Shown piece by piece: positions 40,034 through 61,446 of a DNA stretch of 64,000 nucleotides. The position numbers and the translations under genes were made by a program. The stretch is from Tretioscincus oriximinensis (Eukaryota > Chordata > Lepidosauria > Squamata > Gymnophthalmidae). Each line of letters starts with the position of its first letter. Position 1 is the first letter of the stretch. The notes below the pieces were generated by a model that did not search any database, was not told the DNA's origin, and saw only the letters and a list, made by a program, of their open reading frames with translations. The stretch spans positions 767,368 through 831,367 of the forward strand of contig JAJVDF010000434.1 of the NCBI GenBank assembly GCA_022410635.1, in the 5' to 3' direction.

Positions 40034-41599
40034 AAGTACCATATATATGCAAATGTAAGGCGACCCGGATGTAAGGTGTGGTACCTAATTTTACCACAAA
40101 AAAACCTTGGGAAAAGTTATTGACCCGAATATAAGGCAAGGGTAGGAAATGCAGCAGCTACTGGTAAATTTCAAAATATAAGTAGATACCAATAAAATTA
40201 GATTAGGTACTTAAAACATCAGTAGGTTAAATGTTTTTGATTTTTTTTTNAAAAAAAATGAACTAGCTCAACCCACTTAAACCACTTTTAAACAGAAGAA
40301 ATATAGCAGAATTGGGGGCTACCCTTATGGGGAAGAGAGAGAAAAAATGGTAATCTGATTATAGACAAGTCCCTGACCCAATTTCCTATAGCAGCAAAAA
40401 TGTTCCCTCTGTGGGCAGTGCAGGCAGGGAACTGTAGTCTGCAGGACAGCAAGACCCTGCAGAGGTTGGGCAGAAGAAGCTGCCTGCTGCTTGGACTAGA
40501 GTTCCCAGCATGCCCCATTGCAAGCACAATAATTCCTGTTTTACATTTTTCACATTTTTACTGCTGCTGATGCCACAGCTTGGGCATTCAAGCTTTTAAA
40601 TGGGTTCTTGTCATCATGAAAAAATAGCACAGAAAAGCAGCAGACATACAACTGACACCCATAAAGCTGGAAACAAAGATGTTGCCGGAAGATGAAATAC
40701 TGGAAGCTGGTCGTTTGTTATTGTTAAACAAACAGCACAACTCAAAAGAAAAACCAGGAATACAACACACCAGAAAAACAACTACAATTCCCTTAGAAAG
40801 CAGCCACAAAAATTCTTCAAAATGCTTTAAAAAGACCCCAAACTATAAATCCGACAGTTATTTAATGCGTATATTAATATAAAATGAACATATCACATAA
40901 ATATAAGAATCTCCAATATATAAAAACACAGTTTGTAGTATCACTACCATTCATACATAAGCAGACAAAGTTTTTAGACCTTGTTGATTTAAGACTCTGT
41001 CCCCAGTAAAGATACAGGCCTGGCCTCAGAATTGGTGCCTGCCATCCACATGCAAGGGTGCACTTTAGCAGGCCCAAGGGGCTTGCCATAGTCTACACTG
41101 GCATGTGTGGATGGCCAAGATCTGTACTGAGGCTCAGTGGGGACTTTATTTGATTTTAAGGCCCTTTCCCCTTTGAGCTTTATTCTGGGCTAGAGCTCAG
41201 AATTGGTGCCAGCAAATCACATGCTAGTGTAGATTATGGCAGCCCCTGAATGTGGATGGCCAAGCTCGTTAAAAAAGGAAAGGGGGGGTCAAGCCAAGGT
41301 TGGAAAAAGCCCCAAAGGGCAGTTCCTTCCCTTCCCCAGACAGCAGCACCAGTACAATAAGTGGCTGTGGGGTGGAGTCCTTCACGGAGGAAGATTTGTT
41401 CTTTCCCTAATCCCTCCTCTCCCCCCCCCCCCTTCAGCCACGTGGGAGTTCAGCAGCAGCAGGTAGACAGAAAACAGCAAGAAGGAGGTTCCTTCTTACA
41501 GGCAGAATGACGAGTCCCGAATATAAAGCGAGGGGGGCTTTTTCAGCATTAAAAAACGTGCTGAGAAACCCGCTCTATATTCAAGTATATACAGTACTT
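40034..41599. mobile_element. DNA transposon remnant, class uncertain
   Basis: The left end 'caagtaccatatatatgcaa' and the complement of the right end 'caagtactgtatatacttga' are similar, each followed by 'aatrta' and GCG-type blocks repeated inward ('gacccgaatataaggc', 'tcccgaatataaagcg'). No transposase is recognisable. A fold-back MITE pair (40985-41270) is nested inside. Confidence 0.5.
40985..41270. repeat. Fold-back MITE-like elements, two diverged units
   Basis: 'tgccatccacatgcaagggt', 'cttgccatagtctacactgg' and 'actgaggctcagtggggac' form one unit; 'gctttattctgggctagagc' to 'gtggatggccaagctcg' forms a partial second one. Same family as 8325-8500. Confidence 0.55.
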
Positions 41600-41845
41600 G
41601 CCATTGAGCAACTATGGCAGGTAGCAATTTCTATCAAAATTTTAATATTGTTTGATGGATTTTTTATGTTTTCAAGCTATTTATTTATCACTAGTTTACA
41701 AAACAAAGCAACTGCCATTAAGAAATAAAAATTCCTTTTCAAACAGCTTTTCCTTCTCTCAGCTATTAAGCTATTAATGTGACTGTACTGAGAGAAAATT
41801 TGAATTTTTATCTATATGTTAATGATGGGAGGAGAGGAGCTGTAT

Positions 41846-41916
41846 AATATACTGCTCAAAACAATTAAGGGAACACGTTAACATAACAGTGTAACACTAA
41901 GTGTTCCCTTAATATA
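41846..41916. mobile_element. Tc1-type terminal repeat remnant with hairpin
   Basis: 'tactgctcaaaacaattaag' + 'ggaacac' resembles a Tc1-family inverted terminal repeat, and 'agtgttcccttaat' 25 bases later is its partial complement. Only about 70 bp remain. Confidence 0.5.
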
Positions 41917-43394
41917 CATACTTATTTACATACAAACTTCATAGACATTTGCTTAAGTATTTTGAACTTATTGTAATAAAATTATTAAAGTAATGGAGTT
42001 AATATGCCCAAGCTGTTTTGTATCCAGCTTTCTGTACATTTTCACAATTTATTGGTCCAATTTTACATATATGTGGATCACTGTGAAAAACAAAACTGAT
42101 TAACTTTCTTTGCAAACACATCCTCATTTGTTTTGAATAACAAGTTTACAAAAACAAAACAGAAGAATATAGAAGACACTGGAGCAGTTTGGTGCACCTT
42201 AGAAGGAACAAACAATGCTTTTGAAGAGTAGCACCACAGTCAGAGTCGTCTGCAGATAAAATCTACCTTGACATGCTGAATATTAATGTCTTCATTACCA
42301 GTAGACCCATTCAAATATGTCTCTCTTTGTTTTAAGTACATTTTGGGCACATTTTACAATGCATCATCTCAAAAAGGTGCACAATTCATGATTGCACATA
42401 ACTTTGCACAGTTAAATCCTTCACTTTTTCTTTCAGTGACTTTCCCATGTTCTTGTCCTGCCCAAATTCACCATCTAGCATTATTTTGTGAAAAGGAAAG
42501 AGTTTACTACCTTAGTTCAAACCCCTGAGACTATCACTAAATATTTCCTCTAACAATACACCTGGAAGACAGAATTAGTATATTAGTTTAGACAGATCTT
42601 TAGAAGGACAGTGATGTTCAATGGGAAATGAGGTATTGCCACTGTAAGGGTCAAGCCAAAGAAGAAAGCCCATCCTACAGGTTAAGAACTTACATGCAGA
42701 TGATACCTCAATTTCAACAGAATTCTAGTGCATCTGAAATAAACTTTTGGGTAATTCCCCCACTCCTCAGTGTATCAGACTAGCAAACTGCTTCCCATAT
42801 GCTGGTGATCTTGCCATAGCTCACACCAGCATGAATAAGGGAGCTTCCTGGAATGCTCGCTTAGTCCAATATATAGGTCAATTCAGAGTCACCTTTAATA
42901 TTGGCAAAGTAGCAGCTCTGTATATGCATTGGTCTAGGAATGCAGAAGTTCTATATCGTTTAGATGGCGCAAGTGCATGAACAATATACATCAATAGTCA
43001 GATATAATGGTACCTGTGATTTTTTGTAGGAAAACTGAAAACACAGTGCTTTAATAGCAAAAGTCCAACTTATTTTTCCTCTATTTATTCCCCTATTTTG
43101 TTGTGAGCACAATCTGCCGTGAGTAAAATCTACAAATATTTCTATAATTGAATAAATCCTGCAGAAAAACACAAAAATTAAATTGGGCTTGGAGCAATCT
43201 TGTCAGATCATATTACAACAAATAATTTCCTTCATGTCTAATTCAAAGTAGAACACAACCAGAAGTACTGATTTCTCAAATGGATAGCTTTAAGAATATA
43301 TAAACGGGTATATCAATGGTTACTAGAATTGGAGAGATAGATAACCATTAGAAGGTTGTCAGGAACAAGTGTAATTTTGCTTTGTCTTCATGAG
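41917..43394. other. No recognised feature
   Basis: AT-rich sequence upstream of the first STEAP3 coding exon; no repeats recognised. Confidence 0.4.
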
Positions 43395-43480
43395 AATGCC
43401 CAAATGGGCCATTGTATAAGATAGGATGCTGGACTAGAAGGCTTGTAGTCCAATCCAGCAGGGTTCCTCTTACATTCTGC
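43395..43480 (+). mobile_element. CR1-like LINE 3' UTR relic
   Basis: 'gatgctggactagaaggctt' and 'ccaatccagcagggttcctc' are diverged forms of the LINE 3' end. Lies 150 bp before the coding exon. Confidence 0.6.
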
Positions 43481-43641
43481 TGATATTAATGGTTCTTCGT
43501 TTTGAATAACTGAATTCAATTGAAAACTGAAGAATTTTCAACATTATATAACTAGTCATAGAATGTGACAAGAGAATGAGGAACTATTTTCAACCATGTA
43601 TTTGATGCATCGTTGTCTTTTATTTATTTCAGTTTTAAAGA

Positions 43642-54172
<10,531 letters not shown>

Positions 54173-54639
54173 TCCATCTTTACATTGGCAAAAGAAAAGT
54201 TTAAAAGTGTGCCGTGAAGATGCTTTCCGCGCTTGTATATATACATATATATCTATTTTTAAAGCTTGTATGTTTGTTATATTATCTGAATTATGGGAGA
54301 AGTTATTGATCTAATTTGGGTATTTTTNGGGGGGAATGTACCCAGTTTACAGTGCAGTATTTTGAATATACTGGTAATTCTATGGAGAAAAAAAATTGCC
54401 TTAAATCTCTAAATGCACAATTTCAGCGATATTATTTATTCAACTGTGGTGAGAAAAGCCTACTACACAAGCACACAACTACCATACTTTCAACATAAGA
54501 ACAGTATTTAGCAGAGAAAGCATTTTCCCTTTCATTGCTTTAATACTAGGCAATGAATTTATTTCTGTAAACCTGAAATACTTTGCATATTTATTTGAAA
54601 ATCAGGCTACCAAATACAATTTAGATTTTTTCTGTACAA
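54173..54639 (+). other. STEAP3: STEAP3 3' UTR, end not located
   Basis: AT-rich sequence following the stop. No canonical AATAAA was found by eye before the repeats that begin near 54640, so the poly(A) site is undetermined. Confidence 0.5.
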
Positions 54640-54715
54640 AGCCTGGTTCCAGGTTATATCTAGAACAGAGGCCTGCCACCCACACGCTAACTAGCAAGGG
54701 TGTCTCATAGCCCTG
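54640..54715. repeat. Fold-back MITE fragment
   Basis: 'aggttatatctagaacagag' and 'gcctgccacccacacgct' match one arm of the 8325-8500 family. A further fragment of the other arm ('atgtagatggcaggtcccta') is at about 55105-55165, so the Penelope palindrome may have inserted between the two arms. Confidence 0.5.
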
Positions 54716-54742
54716 TAGAGACTAATAAGAAAAATATATTTT

Positions 54743-54945
54743 CAGAGAAATAGCCGTGTTAGTCTAGCAGAAAGTCCAGCAAAGGAGCTAGCAGCACTTT
54801 GAGACTAACTTGAGAAAAGTGGGAGACATAAGCTTTCGTAGACACGTCTATTGAAGAAGCATCTGAAGAAGGAGACGTGTCTACGAAAGCTTATGCCACC
54901 CACTCTTCTCAAGTTAGTCTCAAAGTGCTGCTAGCTCCTTTGCAA
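54743..54945. mobile_element. Penelope terminal repeats as a palindrome
   Basis: Left arm from 'agagaaatagccgtgttagt' (minus-type end) through 'gagactaacttgagaaaagt'; right arm 'acttttctcaag'-type complement to 'gctgctagctcctttgc'. The centre contains 'catctgaagaaggagacgtg'. A further decayed fragment follows to about 55030. Confidence 0.85.
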
Positions 54946-55396
54946 GAAAAAGATAAGCAGCTTACGCTTTTGTAGACCAGTCTTTGTTTATGAGAGCTCA
55001 TGCTACCTATCTTTTTCTTGTTAGTCCACGAGATCCCCTCGGTTCTAGATCCAGATACTTCTTTGAAATCATCTTACAGACTACAGCAGCACCAGGCATG
55101 ACCTGTCTTCACCAAAATGTAGATGGCAGGTCCCTATTTTTAAATCTAGAATAAGAAGTAATGCAGGAAAGGCCCAAGCAGAAATGGGCAACTTCTGTTT
55201 ACATGCATCAGAACAATCCCATCACTTAAGAGCAAGTTTTTCAGGTGTAATTGATTTTATTTTGGTTCATTTCCAAAGGATCATAGAGTATCACAGCATG
55301 TTGAGTACAAACAACCACAATCAGACCTTTAAACTGGCATAAAATATTCTACTTTATACTGGAATTCCATTAAATGTACTGTCATTAAAACCGCAT

Positions 55397-57215
55397 CTTG
55401 TTNCTTTTTTTTTTTTTTTTAATTGATATTTCCAATAAATCTCACAATACATTTTTATAAAGGAACATAAAACAGGAAATATCCCTTATTNCCCCCACCC
55501 ACCCTTGAGAACGGTACAGTTCATAGTTGTTGTTTGTTCATGTTGTTTGTAGAATATTTAAAGAATCAATCGTTGGTCCAGAAACATCTTTATGGCTTCT
55601 TTCAGGAGTATATGAGCATTATTAGATGAGCCGTAGTCAATGAGCCTTTGCCATTTTATAGTCCAGTGTGGCTTAACAATGATTCCGATAGATTGGAGCC
55701 TTTTGGTTTGTAGGACATCAAATGACATAAACTCAATAAGATAATGCCACCATAGGTCTAAAGTCCAATTGGAATAATTTTTCCACTCTTTGACCATGAC
55801 CATATGGCCCGCAAGAATTCCGCTATCTATACATTCTCTATTCTATCAATGTTGTTAAACTCCATCAATCCAAATAACCACACAAAGGTCAAGTCAGGGG
55901 TCAAGATGTTAGTAATCAAGGTTAACTCATCTCTGATTTTCTCCCAAAAACCTATAACCATGGGGCAGTACGCCCACATGTGAAGGTATGTGCCCCTATT
56001 GCCGCAACCGTGCCAACAGAGAGGGGATATCCTAATCATGTGTGAAAGTTGGGCAGGGGTACGGTACCATCTTGAGATTGTTTTCAATTGTGTTTCTCTA
56101 AGTCTTGTATCTCTGGTCTCCAGGAAGGTTTTTTTCCATTTGTGCCAGTTCTGATGTAATTGGGGGAATTCCGCCTCCCAAAATTGCATTATNTNCATTA
56201 ANTTGTTATATTTATGGATCGTGATAGTTTCATATATTATTTTAATCAGTTTTTTCTCTCCTTTCAATATTTTTTGTACCACGATTTCTAAATTGGAACT
56301 GCCCCTCATGGAGTTCTTTAATTCTCGATTGTTTAATTGTCGGTCTATTGACCATTCCTGGAGCCAGTAAATTAGTCCCCTGTTCTGAGTAAGATTTCTT
56401 AGAAGTGCTCTATTCACTGAGTTGCCGTCATGGTCGATGAGGTCTCTTAGGGTTTTATAGTTGTTAGAGTTTAGTATTTCAAGGTATTGATTTAATTGTG
56501 AATCTCCTGCCGGGTTTAAGGCTGCGGTAGAGGCTACATGTCTCCAGTCGAGGACTAAGTATTTCCAATTTACTTTCCACNTTTTGAAGGCTACATTTAA
56601 TGGTATTAANCATGTTTTTTANNNTTTTTCTTTCANTGTATGGATTTAGGACTGTTTGGTGTGACATGTTATTTAACCCTAGTTCTATCTTAATTGGTTT
56701 TTTATCCTTCTCATGTTCTAATAGTAATAGTTTATATATTTGAAACGCATCAAAATATGACCTCAAAGATGGAAGTCCCCAGCCTAATTGTTCCCTTTTA
56801 GAATAAAGTGTTTTATTAGAGATTCTATTTCTTTTTCCATTCAGTACCCACAATTTAATATAAGTCTCCCAAAGTTTAAATTGTGAGTCCGGTATTTCCA
56901 TTGGTAATGTTTGGAATAAAAAAAGAAACTTCGGTAATATTAGCATATTAACTGCTCTTATTTTCATGGAGATTGTCCATTTTTTGTTTTTCCAAGTTTT
57001 AAGTAGTTTTTTTACCTTTTTCCATACCGGATTATAATTAATGCGGNCCATTTTGTCCATCTTTTTAGAGATCCAGATTCCTAAATATTTGAATTTTTTT
57101 AGGGTTATTGATAGTCCCGATCGGAGATTTATTTCCCTGAGATCCGCCATCGGGACATTTATAGCTAATAATTCAGATTTGGAGATGTTAATTTTCATAC
57201 CGGAAAGATTAGCGA
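55397..57215 (-). mobile_element. L1 LINE, antisense, 5'-truncated
   Basis: Poly(T) at 55404-55420 followed by the complement of 'attggaaatatcaatt' and the AATAAA-type signal. ORF2 runs leftward from about 57215. Several N runs (56193-56212, 56581-56635) mark poor assembly. A different, more diverged L1 lineage than the two at 18.7 and 23.0 kb. Confidence 0.85.
55558..57198 (-). pseudogene. L1 ORF2, RT-to-C-terminus, disrupted
   Basis: Three open pieces: 56479-57198 (KFKYLGIWISKKMDK, LPKFLFLFQTLPMEIP, QLGWGLPSLRSYFDAF: RT thumb and following region), 55827-56417 (RWYRTPAQLSHMIRISPLC, CWHGCGNRGTYLHMWAYC) and 55558-55803 (C-terminal end). Frameshifts separate them; some may be sequencing gaps. 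Endonuclease and RT palm are missing. Confidence 0.8.
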
Positions 57216-57628
57216 GTAAAGTAACTGTTTGTTACTCACAAAGGCATCACATCTTCCTTGTTCCTGCAAGAAAAATAAAAGCTGGTGCTGACACCTTGTG
57301 GCTTTAGCTGAAGAACATCAACTGTCTAAGCAAGTCACACTGATCTTTAAAAATAACATTTGTACAAATAGTATTACTTAAACTACTAGAAACTACACCA
57401 AGCACCTGTATATTTGTCACTCATATGCCAGATCTAAGGTGATAGTCAACAAATTAAACTGATAGTATATTTGCCCTACCCCACATTCCAAATTTGTCTA
57501 TTCATGTAAGTATAACGTTGGCTTAAATTGCACTAATATACTTTAATATATGTATTGTTTTGCCCCTTCATTTTCACAGAGCAAATGTGTTTTGGCACAG
57601 CTCAAGCAACACAAAAGAATGTAAAACT

Positions 57629-57870
57629 GGGAGCCAGTTTGGTGTAGTGGTTAGATTATTGGACTCTTGTCTGGTAGTCTCCCCATTCAGTTCCATACTC
57701 CTCCATGAAGCCAAGTGGGTGACCTTGGGCCAGTCACAGTCCTTTAGAACTCTCTAAGCCCCACCTACTTCACAGGATGTCAATTGTAGAGAAAGCAACA
57801 AAAGCCATGTGAACCACCATTTGGTGAAAAGAGCATTGTTAATAATAATGATGATGATGTTTATTGATAT
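57629..57870 (+). mobile_element. Squamate (Sauria-type) tRNA SINE
   Basis: Head 'ggagccagtttggtgtagtg' (A-box-like), body 'gggtgaccttgggccagtca' and 'gccccacctacttcacagga', ending at an ATG/AAT-rich tail (57840-57862). Same family as 22551-22798 but on the other strand. Confidence 0.85.
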
Positions 57871-57897
57871 TAAAACATCCAATTGCCGTTTCTCCAC

Positions 57898-58023
57898 TTA
57901 AGCCACACTGGATCAGGCCACAGATCATCTAGTTCAGCATTCTGTCTCACACAGAGGCCCACCAGATGCAGTCTGAACAGAGGAAAGCAAAATATGCACC
58001 TGTTCGTGACTCCCTGCAACCTG
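57898..58023 (-). mobile_element. CR1-like LINE 3' end, inverted fragment
   Basis: 'cactggatcaggccacagat' to 'gttcgtgactccctgcaa' is the complement of the LINE 3' UTR. It abuts, without spacer, the plus-strand LINE that follows. Confidence 0.8.
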
Positions 58024-59040
58024 AAGTTGCCAAGTTTGCTGACGACACAGGGTAGTGAAAACTGAAAATGACTGTAAAGCCCTCCAGAGTGATCTATTGA
58101 AATTGGGTGAGTGGGCATCAAAGTGGCAAATGCACTTCAACTTAAGCAAGTGCAAGATTATGCATATTGGGGCAAAGATCCCCAACTACTCCTCCCACCT
58201 GATGGGAACCAAGCTTTCTGTAACTGAGCAAGAAAAGGATCTTGGGNTGTTGGTGGACAATTCAATGAAAATGTCAACCCAGTGTGCAGCAGCAGCAGAA
58301 AAGGCAACTCCATGTTGGGGATAATTAGGAAAGGAATCGAAAACAAGTCAGCAAATGTTGTTTTGCGTCTTTATAAATCTGTGGTGAGGCCACATTTAGA
58401 ATACTGTGTTCAATTCTGGTCACCACATCTCAAGAGGGATATTTTGGAACTGGAGAAGGTGAAGAAAAGGGAAACAAAAATGATCAAGGGTCTGGAGCAC
58501 CTCCCTTACGAAGTCAGGCTGCAACGTCTGGGCCTCTTCAGCCTTGAAAGGCGACGTCTGAGAGGTGATCTGATTGAAGTGTACAAAATCATGCATGGGA
58601 TCGACAGGGTGAATAGAGAAAAAATGTTTTCTCTATCACACAAGGACCAGAGGGCACTGCTTGAAACAGATGGGTAGAAAAGTGAGAACAGACAAAGGAA
58701 AGTATTTTTTCACCCAGAGGGTCATCGGCCTGTGGAATTTACTTCCTGAAGAGGTAGTGGTAACTAACAGCTTGGATAGTTTCAAGACAGGACTAGACAG
58801 GTTTATGGACACCAAGGGTATAAATGGATACTAAAATGGATGTCTGGATGTTGCCTCCAGGATGGAGCAACAGGCAGGACTCTTAAAATACCATTTGAAG
58901 GGAGTCATGAACAGGAGCATATTTTGCTTTCCTCTGTTCGGACTGCCCAGGTGCATCTGGTGGGCCTCTGTGTGAGACAGAATGCTGGACTAGATGGGCT
59001 GTGGTCTGATCCAGTACGGCTCTTCTTATGTTCTTATGTC
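58024..59040 (+). mobile_element. CR1-like LINE, ORF2 3' part plus 3' UTR
   Basis: Begins inside the RT region ('gttgccaagtttgctgacga'), with the coding remnant to about 58750, then 3' UTR and tail 'cttcttatgttcttatgt'. One N at 58247. Very similar to the 20.98-kb copy. Confidence 0.88.
58055..58677 (+). pseudogene. CR1-like LINE ORF2 fragment
   Basis: Two overlapping frames, 58055-58324 and 58282-58677, separated by a single-base loss near 58300. Motifs: KLGEWASKWQMHFNLSKCK, VTEQEKDLG, LGIIRKGIENKSANVV, VVRPHLEYCVQFWSPHL and RRRLRGDLIEVYKIMHG. Inactive. Confidence 0.8.
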
Positions 59041-59499
59041 TCCAAACAGAAACCCAACAGCCTAAAGGAAGATGCCAAAAAACCCCAGAAACACATTTCT
59101 ATACTCCTAAGGAATGTTAACAGTCACTTAAGTAAGAAGCCTCTGGCCAGTGACGGATCTGCTGGAATTTCATCTTTTAGCTTAAGCAAACTTCAAGTGT
59201 CTTTAGTTCCAACATGGTTATAAGAAATAGCACTTTCACTGAAGGATAAAAAGGAGTATGATGAGAATCTAACCCAAGGTCTTTTACAGTATGTATCTGT
59301 GTACATCTCTTGAGCATTAATTCACATAGTTTTCTTCAGCAGATCCACAAGAAGTGTGACTATTTACACTTCTGATCTCCTACTGGCTGTTTTGGTTCCA
59401 TAAGCTGGTCTGGCTTTGAAACTCTCAAAGGTTCCCCACACTTGAACAAATTTCCCCAGTTCAGCATTTCCCACCAACAGGTTCTTGTCTTCAGTAAAA
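59041..59499. other. No recognised feature
   Basis: Unique-looking sequence downstream of the LINE tail. Confidence 0.35.
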
Positions 59500-59690
59500 G
59501 AAGAAAAACTGGGCTTTTATACCTGCTTCTCTCATCCAAAGGGAACCAAAGTGGCTTACAAGCTTATTTTTCACTAGAAGGCTTACATTCTGTTTTTCAC
59601 AGCACCTCTGATGGTCCCCATTTATCCAATCGAAATGTCTAATTCAAACTCGATATCTCTGCTGAAACACCAGGGCTCTTAACTGCTATG
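59500..59690 (-). mobile_element. tRNA-SINE, diverged
   Basis: GAA-like start, then 'ctgggcttttatacctgctt', 'aaagtggcttacaagct', 'gaaggcttacattctg'. Head decayed. Confidence 0.65.
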
Positions 59691-60066
59691 CCTCTGCTAA
59701 ACATGTATCTACTGCCATGTCGGTTAAAAAATTCTAGAGTTTCGGAATAAGAGGCTTCATTATAAATCTACTAGGTCCTGGTCGCACACTTACTTTCAAA
59801 TCTTCAGGCGGTGAGAAGAGGATTAATATCATTCTTCAAGATTTAGGCTGTATCCACACAACACTTGTTTATTTCAGATTTTCCTGATAATCAGGTTAAC
59901 TGGTTTTCATACCTTTACAGTTTATCTCAGATTTTGCCATTCTGACAATTCTAGGCAAATGAGATTTCCCATGCTTGTGGCACTCTCTCCCTCCTGGCAG
60001 TCACGAGGATGTGAAATAGTCTCTCATTCCAAATGCTACTGGTTAGTCTGCTGTCAGTATCAGTAT
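59691..60066. other. No recognised feature
   Basis: Contains 'ggctgtatccacacaacact' near 59847, a motif common at lizard MITE ends, but no partner end was found. Confidence 0.35.
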
Positions 60067-60067
60067 C

Positions 60068-60420
60068 AGGCACGGACAGGGAGACGGGGTTTCAAAGCCC
60101 TGTGTGGGACGTGGGGAGGGGTGAGCACCTTCCACTAGCCTGTAGCTCTTGCCAACCCAGCTATTCGAAAGCAGGAACTGCAAGAAATTGCAACTGACTG
60201 CAAGTAGATACATGGGAACAACTAGAGTCTGGTGGGGAAGATAGAATGTCAGCCTTCGGGCAAAATACCCTTTTAAGCAGCTTTGAAAGTTGAGAAAAAG
60301 CAGGATATAAGAACCCAGTTCTTCTTCTTCCTCCTCCTTTTCTTCTTCCTCTTCTTCTTCCTCTTGTTTCTCCTCTTCCTTCTCTTCCTCCTCTTCCTCT
60401 TCTCCTTCTCCTCCTCCTTC
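60068..60420 (+). mobile_element. tRNA-SINE with deleted A-box region, CTT/CCT tail
   Basis: Head begins 'caggcacggacagggagacg' (A-box region missing), B-box-like 'ggggtttcaaagccc', full body, and a polypyrimidine tail from about 60319 mixing CTT and CCT. Confidence 0.85.
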
Positions 60421-61094
60421 ACACACACCTCTTTGATGAGGAGAGGGAAGGTTTATGAGAATATAAACATCAACGTTCTCACAGTTCCATGGTAAAAATT
60501 ATCCCCACAGCACAGCCTTTCCAATTTGATGCTATATCCCGATTTGACAGTGGCTTTCCTAGTTTAATAATAATCCAAAATCATCGATTTTAAAACCTAC
60601 TTTCTGCCAGTCTATCTAACAGACAATTATAGGGTGACCAGATGAGCCCTTTTGGGGGGGAACCCAGTTTTGGGGTGTCTGCCTCATCCTCCCAGGATGT
60701 GTGTGTGTGACTTCCCCATTTTTTGCTGAGGAAAATAAAATAACAAAAACCTGGGGGATTTTTTTTAATTAACTGCTAGAGGGTTCTGTCAACCAGGACT
60801 ATCTCCCCTCAATAAAAAATAAAAAATGCAAATTTGTCACTCACTTAAAAAAATTCTCATGCACTTCAAAGAATTCTCAAGCGCTTTATGGGTTTCTCGG
60901 GCAGAGATTTCGGAGGGCTACGCATGTAATAAATACCCCTCAGTAAAATATTAAAAAATGCACTTTGAAAAATTCTCACATGATTAAAAAATATACTGCA
61001 CAAAACAATTAAGGGGAGGGGGGGAAGAGCAGGCCTGGAGAGGGGCATGGCCTCCTCATTCCCTGGTTGGGAGGGGGGTGAGGCTGGAGGAGCC

Positions 61095-61445
61095 AGCCAA
61101 TGGGGCCTCGAGTAGCCGGCTGGCCAGAGTATAAAGTGGAGACTGACAGGCCTTTCTGTTGGGAAAACCTGAAGTGTTAGCAAGTTAACAGAACCTCCAC
61201 TGCTAGTTTGCATCTGAGGGGTGGGGCTAGAGTATAAGGAAGCCCGGTTGGGCCTTAGTGGTGACTAGGCCTGGGCTGAACCAATGGTTGATGTGCCTGT
61301 CGCTTTAAATCATATCTGCTGAATGTTACATTTTACACGAGCATATGTGTGTGTGCCCTGGCTTGAGTTTAAAGTTCTCACTGGTTTTCTTTCTTCACTG
61401 ACAAACTTTATTCTGTTATACCAATAAACCTTTTTGTTTGTTTGT
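61095..61445 (+). other. Possible solo LTR or promoter-like segment
   Basis: In order: CCAAT (61098), a TATA-like 'gtataaag' (61129), a second 'gtataagg' (61231) and AATAAA (61423). This is the order expected of U3-R in an LTR. No TG...CA ends, primer-binding site or coding region was found, so the call is weak. Confidence 0.25.
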
Positions 61446-61446
61446 C

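Noticed and set aside
60043..60426. Glu-rich antisense frame
   Set aside because: Translation of the SINE's polypyrimidine tail complement.
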